From NCBI GenBank assembly GCA_004794655.1, contig SMMW01000521.1, forward strand, positions 2,451,001-2,515,000: DNA of 64,000 nt, given 5' to 3'. The position numbers and the translations under genes are program-made. Position 1 is the first letter of the stretch. Every line of letters starts with the position of its first letter. The stretch comes from Marisa cornuarietis (lineage: Eukaryota; Mollusca; Gastropoda; Architaenioglossa; Ampullariidae). Of this stretch, positions 60,104-64,000 are shown piece by piece. The notes under the pieces are model-generated. The model did not search any database, was not told the origin of the DNA, and was given only the letters and a program-made list of their open reading frames with translations.

Positions 60104-60700
60104 GTGCATTCAGCCTAATTTAGGAACATGCAATTTAAATGTCTAGTTCTTCTAATTATCTATTAAGCATACATTTCTCTAAAGCGATCTCGCCGTCATG
60201 TTTGAAATCCTCAAGGGTCGTTTACTCTCTTAAAAGATCTTTTTAACAATCAACTCGTAACCTTAGCAAAATGTTAAAAGATTTTCTTTATAGAAATCAC
60301 TAGTTCTGTGGGTTCTGATTCGGATCTTTGAACAGCATAAGGGAGGCAATCGTACTTTACAATAATGCAGTGGTGATGATAACGGTTTTAGAAATGTGAT
60401 GCTCAGAAAACCAGTTTTATGTACGTAGAAAGTGATGCAGAAACTATGCCCGTATGCAATTTTTTTCATATAAAGAAATTTTGGATTCATGGAATGTTGG
60501 ACGGACCATCTATGAAGGATAACTCTCTCTCTCTCTCTCTCTCTCTGTGAAACGAGTTCTTTCTTGACTGTACAGATATATTTGAATACGAATCTTTATG
60601 CCTGAATGTGAATGAGAGTAAATGTATGTGTGAATGCAAAGAAACGAGACTCACCTCGTGATATTGGGAATTATGGTCAGATGTCAATAAAGATTTCAAG

Positions 60701-60751
<51 letters not shown>

Positions 60752-60920
60752 TTGGAGTAAAAAAAGTAAAAAGGATAGTGAGATGTTTTAACATGTACAC
60801 GTTTTACTAATAACATTCTTATATATATATATATATATCATCCTTTCTGGCTACATTGATTATTTGTCTATTCTTTTAAGTCGCTACTTTTTTTCTAGTG
60901 CTTATTTACTTATTTCGGTT

Positions 60921-60957
<37 letters not shown>

Positions 60958-63900
60958 TTTAAAAGCGTAGAAGGTTAATGTTTGTTTACTGATTGCTAAT
61001 TATTTTTCATTGCTTTTTATATTAAAGCTTAATCCGAATTTACCAGAGTCTGTGTTGAATACAAATGTCAGATCTCTAAGCAATGTCAGTTTTCGCGAGA
61101 CGATGCTTACTCATGAAAAGACTGATGTATTACCATCAGCAGATTGCGGAGGTCTGGTCATTTCTCAACGTTTACAAGCAAAGTTACCCCTGCATCTCAC
61201 TTACTTCTCACCAGATTTAGTAACAATATCTAAACGAATGATAACCTTGGTAGTCATCTGGGTCGCTGGAAGTACCCTTTTGTTTAAATGAGGAAGTTAT
61301 TTTACCAATGCACCATTGTTTATGGACCGCTCCAATTTTTTATGACATTAAATAGGTTAATGGACACTTATATTATATTGTCAGTGCTGTTTTCGGAAAT
61401 GCATTTATAATATTATCAAGACTACATGATTTATTGCCTTTTATTATCTTCAAAGAATTACTAACTTTCTTCTTAAGAGTGAATGTTCGTATCTGTGTGC
61501 ATTGTGCGCGTCTGTATATATCTGCGTGTATGTGTGCGTCTTGGAGTGACTGTGTATGTCTGTGACTGTGTAGATTTGTGTTCATTTGTGTGTGCACTTC
61601 TCTTTTGTGTATGTGTGTGTGAGAGAGAGAGAGATGGCAGGTGGTCATCTACAGAATAAGAGATCAAAAGAATGAGAGAGAGAGAGGAAAAACGAATACA
61701 GGGATAATAGAAACAAAATTCATAGCAGGCACAGAATTGTTTAAAGTGGTTACAGCGCAAAGGTCATGTGATGCAGGCTACACTGCTCGTGATTACAAAC
61801 ACTGACAATGAATACTGTGTAACATCGTTGGGACGAAAGTGGGTCGCATCCTGTTTAGGGTATCAAGATATCACTGCTCACCAGGCCAGATAGTCGAATG
61901 CACACGACTTTATAGAGGAAGCCAACAAGCTTAGCATGATGTGCGTCCCTTGTCTCCTTAGTTTCCAAAGTCTGTTAACTGTCTGTAACATATTAAGAGG
62001 GGATGCGCGGTGCACGCACATTTTATGAAGTTTTGTTTGTTCTATTTTAGACTATGTCTCCTCTTTCATATAATTATTTGCATCAGACAAAATGTAACTG
62101 AGAAGAGCCCCATCCCAATATTATTTGAAAGGAGTGAGTTAACACTAATGTGTTTGGCGGTTTATAAAATACAAATTATATAAGGACAGACGTGTCTGGC
62201 AGTTATTATGAGTGGAGAAGGGGACTATAATAAAATATAAAGGCTGAGTTGTCCACAGTCGTATGTTTCCTACTTTGACTAGAAAAAGTGTTGTGCGAAT
62301 GCCATCAATTACATCAAGAAGAACACAAATTGGCAATCGCACCAAAACATGGTGCACAGTTCTATAGTCTGCCTTAGGACATAATGGTCTCTACTGTCAA
62401 CAACACTGTCATTGAGATAACGGTTGTCTCTAAATTTTCAACTGAGATAAAGACTGCTGTTTGTCAAAATGCTTTACTGTACGTTGGCGTTTGTTATAGA
62501 TTGTCTTTATTACTACTTTTCCTGTCTTCTGTTTCCCAACGCGTCTCCTTGTGTTTGGATCTGTCGCACGTATGAGGAAAGATTTCCTTTTGTATAGAGA
62601 AATCTCATCGCATAAATGCATTGAGGAAGTCGCACGACACGAAATCATAGCGCTTCATTACTTCTGATAGGCAGAGTTAAAAGGTTTGCCATACATTGCC
62701 ATTAGCAAATAAATTCACGAAGGTTAGATTTATAACTAGACTACATCTTAGAGTCCACTAACAAATTAAGGAAACTTACTAACGCACGGCTTAAACAGGA
62801 TATACAAAACAACACCAATGACATCTAGAAGTTATCAAAAGAGGTACTTTAAGCCTGTTAAACGACGTTTCACTTTTTGTTGTTTAACCAACAGCATTAA
62901 GATCAGGTCTGATTGTCACTATTTATGAAATTAAAAAGTCACTGGTCCAGCTCACGCATACGAGTCGCTGGGTAGGTGAGTGGGTGGGCGTGTATGTGGG
63001 ACTTATTCAGTGCAAACTCGCCTCTCGTCTTTGGCTTGTGTAATCAATGTAACAGGAAAAATGTCAAGCCCGGTTGTTATGTTGTAAAGTTACTTCCTGA
63101 GAGGAAATTTCATCTTCTAAAGTTGAGCAGTTATATGATACAGCGTTTCATGAAAACCGACTTCATAACAAAATCGTGTTCACGCCGTAAGATTTCCATG
63201 TATCTTTGATACATCTTAGAGAAAGGAGACGTTTTACAAATGATTGCTTATAGGTCACTCAACTGTCATCTTATATCATATAATCTTCAAGTAAACAGAC
63301 TGTAAAACTCATTTGACATTTGATAACTAGATCTACGAGGTTAGCAATTGACTCAAGAGTTCTACAAGCATTGGAACACATGTAATTTTTTTGCTAATAA
63401 CGTTTTTTTATAAACTAGTCTAAAAAGATCAAAGATTCACATTAACTTAGCAACCATCTGCAACAAATAGGACTGGTTCATGTTGCAAAATAAGTGACTG
63501 TTATCATTTACTCCAAGGAACTGTCAGTGTTTATTGACACGAGGAGACAAATCACTAAAGCTGCTTGATAAACGCCCGTCCACTGCTGCTGCAAGCATCA
63601 GGGCAGCTAACCCACGCTTGTTGTCTGCCAGTTGTCGACTGAGCGCATCATCCCAAGATGTCACAGTCGTGGTCAGTGGGAGTCAAGTCAGGTGAATATA
63701 AGAGCTAATTAAGATGCTGACTTTGCTGACAATGTCTCATCTCATAGCATGAAGCATGGGAACGATGAGAGACTGTATCGGATGCTAATAAGAGTAACAG
63801 AATGAAATCAGGCCCTGTAAATAATGCATAACGCCTACTTTGTGATGTAGAATATTCAATTGACCAATACATCTGTATTTGTCAAATTAATTAAAGAAAT

Positions 63901-64000
63901 TAAAGCCACTCTCAAACAAATAAAGTTAATCAAGTCCAGCATGAAGCTAATCTTAACAGCTTGAACTTTGTTCCACGCTGTTTTCTGCTTGTTTTAAATT
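60104..64000. other. Non-coding 3' region of the cluster
   Basis: Gene D 3' flank, then (CT)n near 60520, (GT)n/(GA)n at 60702-60751 and (GT)n at 60924-60956. 61795-62640 repeats the region upstream of gene C. From 62640 to the end I see no exon, repeat or RNA gene that I can support. Confidence 0.5.

Noticed and set aside
61010..61291. 93-codon plus-strand frame after gene D
   Set aside because: No homologous exon in the cluster and no motif.

Overview
The window looks like gastropod or other molluscan nuclear DNA. This is inferred from AT-rich, intron-rich genes, abundant CA/GA/TATA microsatellites, non-LTR retrotransposons with an APE-RT-RNase H plan, a tRNA-derived SINE and animal-type immunoglobulin receptor exons. 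No prokaryotic feature is visible. All gene models below were assembled by eye from open exons, conserved splice sites and phase; each predicted CDS sums to a multiple of three.

The main content is a head-to-tail cluster of four plus-strand paralogues (A to D) of a multi-immunoglobulin-domain type I membrane receptor. Each has a signal-peptide exon, an N-terminal Ig exon, then repeated pairs made of one Ig-like domain split over two exons plus one single-exon Ig domain. A membrane-proximal Ig exon, a 34-codon transmembrane exon and, where present, a multi-exon cytoplasmic tail follow. Tail exons repeat an APSGDxYTIAG module and end in VTYSHLxFK, a textbook ITIM (V-x-Y-x-x-L). Taking D as the full set (pairs 2-3, 4-5, 6-7), A keeps 2-3 and 6-7, B keeps 4-5 and 6-7, and C keeps 2-3 and 4-5, so each shorter paralogue lacks a different pair. 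Almost every intron is phase 1 (phase 0 inside split domains and before the last exon), so pair loss or exon skipping keeps the frame.

Layout: 3-215, possible last exon of an unrecognised plus-strand gene. 1159-2251, signal peptide and Ig-like exon of a minus-strand gene diverging from the cluster. 6255-14738, gene A (broken Ig8 exon, tail without its tyrosines). 18107-28948, gene B (fully open, predicted 879 aa). 29465-34568, a full-length but decayed non-LTR element on the minus strand with 13-bp target duplications. 35388-35800, another LINE remnant. 37300-43041, gene C (frameshift, stop, no tail: pseudogene). 44280-45230, a LINE endonuclease remnant, then a (GAT)n tract. 46372-60103, gene D (full exon set, but its Ig8 exon carries a 75-nt insertion and two stops). 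60104-64000, non-coding, with a repeat shared with the region upstream of gene C.

B and D look like inhibitory-type surface receptors, A like a receptor that has lost signalling tyrosines, and C like a dead copy of the 5' half of D. The pattern resembles paired or clustered innate immune receptors of other animals, but ligand and function are inference only.
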